Program-made: the position numbers and the translations under genes
In this document: piece after piece, positions 63,259 through 64,000 of the stretch
How the letters are laid out: each line of letters opens with the position of its first letter
How positions within the stretch are numbered: position 1 is the first letter of the stretch
NCBI RefSeq assembly: GCF_000423425.1
Contig: NZ_AUHY01000008.1
Span: forward strand, 1 to 64,000
Origin: Meiothermus rufus DSM 22234
Lineage (GTDB): Bacteria; Deinococcota; Deinococci; Deinococcales; Thermaceae
Direction of reading: 5' to 3'
Length of the DNA stretch: 64,000 nt
The notes under the pieces: generated by a model
Told to the model about the DNA's origin: nothing
The model's input: the letters and a program-made list of their open reading frames with translations, nothing else
Databases searched by the model: none

Positions 63259-63918
63259 ATGGCCGGTTTCCAGCGACCCCACTCGGTACGGGAGGCGGCC
63301 TATGCCCACCTGCGGGGTTCCATCCTGGCGGGGGTGCTCCCTCCGGGTACGCGCATCTTTGAGCTGAGCCTGGCCCAGGAGCTGGGCATCAGCCGTACTC
63401 CCGTGCGAGAGGCCTTGCAGCGATTGTCGCAGGAGGGGCTGGTGGAGCTTCTGCCGGGCCGGGGGGCTAGGGTGCGGGTTCTTTCGCCAGAGGAGGTGCG
63501 GGAGGTCTACGACGTGCGGGCCATGCTAGAGGGGGAAGCGGCGTTTTTGGCGGCGCAAAATGCCACCCAAGAGGAGCTGGACACCTTAGAAGCGCTCTTG
63601 CGCACCCTGGATAGCCTGCCAGCGGAGGACTACACCCGGCAGATGCAAACCGACTTCGACTTCCACACCGCTTTGGTGGTGGCAGCCCACAACAAGACCC
63701 TGGCCCGCATCTACGCCGATTTGCGCTCGAGCCTAACCTTGGTTCGCTCAATCCAGCGCACCCTTTCCCAGCACCCCAAGACCCGCGAGCAGCACCAGGC
63801 CATCTTAGAGGCGCTCAGAGCCCGTAGCCCAGAGAAAGCCGCCCAGGCAGCCCGGGCCCATGTGGGCTATTTCCGCGACCTGGTGCTGCAAAGCCTGAAG
63901 GAGCAAGCATGGACTTGA
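63259..63918 (+). CDS. GntR-family regulator (FCD/FadR subfamily), probable regulator of proline catabolism
   Basis: 219 residues: N-terminal winged HTH (about 10-75: AAYAHLRGSILAGVLPPGTRI, ELGISRTPVREALQRLSQEGLVEL) and a C-terminal FCD domain (about 85-215) that keeps the metal-binding pattern D in TDFDFHTALVVAAHN and H in EQHQAILEAL, H in ARAHVGYF. ATG 63259 follows TATACT by 8 nt, so the gene is leaderless; a longer frame from 63226 would include the operator. It overlaps the proline dehydrogenase start by 10 nt. Ligand unknown. Confidence 0.88.
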   Translation: MAGFQRPHSVREAAYAHLRGSILAGVLPPGTRIFELSLAQELGISRTPVREALQRLSQEGLVELLPGRGARVRVLSPEEVREVYDVRAMLEGEAAFLAAQNATQEELDTLEALLRTLDSLPAEDYTRQMQTDFDFHTALVVAAHNKTLARIYADLRSSLTLVRSIQRTLSQHPKTREQHQAILEALRARSPEKAAQAARAHVGYFRDLVLQSLKEQAWT

Positions 63919-64000
63919 ACCACACCTACCGTTCGTTTGTGCTGGCGGTGGCCCGGAATCCCCAGGTGCGTCACCTGGTGCAAAGCCGAGGGCAAAACTT
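63909..64000 (+). CDS. Proline dehydrogenase, N-terminal part (3' end outside window)
   Basis: The first 30 codons (MDLNHTYRSFVLAVARNPQ onwards) resemble the N-terminus of the Thermus monofunctional proline dehydrogenase, the FAD enzyme that oxidises proline to pyrroline-5-carboxylate. The assignment rests on this short match and on memory of the family, so it is moderate. The start overlaps the GntR gene by 10 nt, so the two are translationally coupled. Confidence 0.7.
   Translation, partial: MDLNHTYRSFVLAVARNPQVRHLVQSRGQN

Overview
The window looks like a chromosomal segment from a member of the Thermaceae (Deinococcota), most likely a Meiothermus-like organism. The pointers are high GC content, the very frequent palindrome CTCGAG, at least twenty genes whose -10 box lies only 5-8 nt before the start codon (leaderless transcripts), and a partial proline dehydrogenase at the right edge that resembles the Thermus enzyme. 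The genus is an inference; no rRNA is present to confirm it. I saw no tRNA, rRNA, CRISPR array, insertion sequence or prophage.

Layout. 1-4.1 kb: siroheme synthesis (precorrin-2 dehydrogenase and cobA), then an in-frame chimera whose N-terminal part is the NirB nitrite reductase flavoprotein and whose C-terminal part is a nitrate ABC permease, then the nitrate ABC ATPase. This reads as the scar of a deletion through a nitrate assimilation locus. 4.2-12.7 kb: guaB, valS behind a T-box leader, a large SARP/BTAD regulator, a 43-residue membrane protein and a degenerate GGDEF protein. 12.7-15.4 kb: a secreted ferritin-like / CHRD / ferritin-like / SnoaL-like cluster. 15.5-24.3 kb: mrp and a SufR-like Fe-S regulator, a TauE-type exporter, dipeptidase, acyltransferase, hydrolase, photolyase, glycosyltransferase and surE.

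24.3-31.5 kb holds the most unusual system: a six-gene membrane complex built like hydrogenase-4/complex I (HyfB, C, E, F, G, I-like) behind an ArsR regulator. Its large subunit has lost the NiFe cysteines and its small subunit has lost all four N2-cluster cysteines, keeping only one ferredoxin-type [4Fe-4S] set. It resembles the energy-converting-hydrogenase-related (Ehr) class, and the electron route and function are unknown.

31.5-42.8 kb: a NarL-type two-component system, leuS, an oxidoreductase, and a probable riboflavin uptake ABC system in which an FMN riboswitch precedes the binding protein and ATPase and permease are fused in one gene; then a YihY protein and a TPR pseudogene. 42.8-53.3 kb: proA, proB, pepF, a GH1 glucosidase, a VOC protein, an RmlD-like reductase, type II pantothenate kinase, a secreted trypsin-like protease and an RNA methyltransferase. 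53.3-64 kb: groES-groEL with a CIRCE-like element, two HxlR regulators next to a YceI gene, a ParB-like DUF4032 protein, a DUF4127 protein, a GAF/HD-GYP protein, metK, and a GntR regulator that overlaps the start of proline dehydrogenase. Proline synthesis (proBA) and catabolism therefore both appear in the window.
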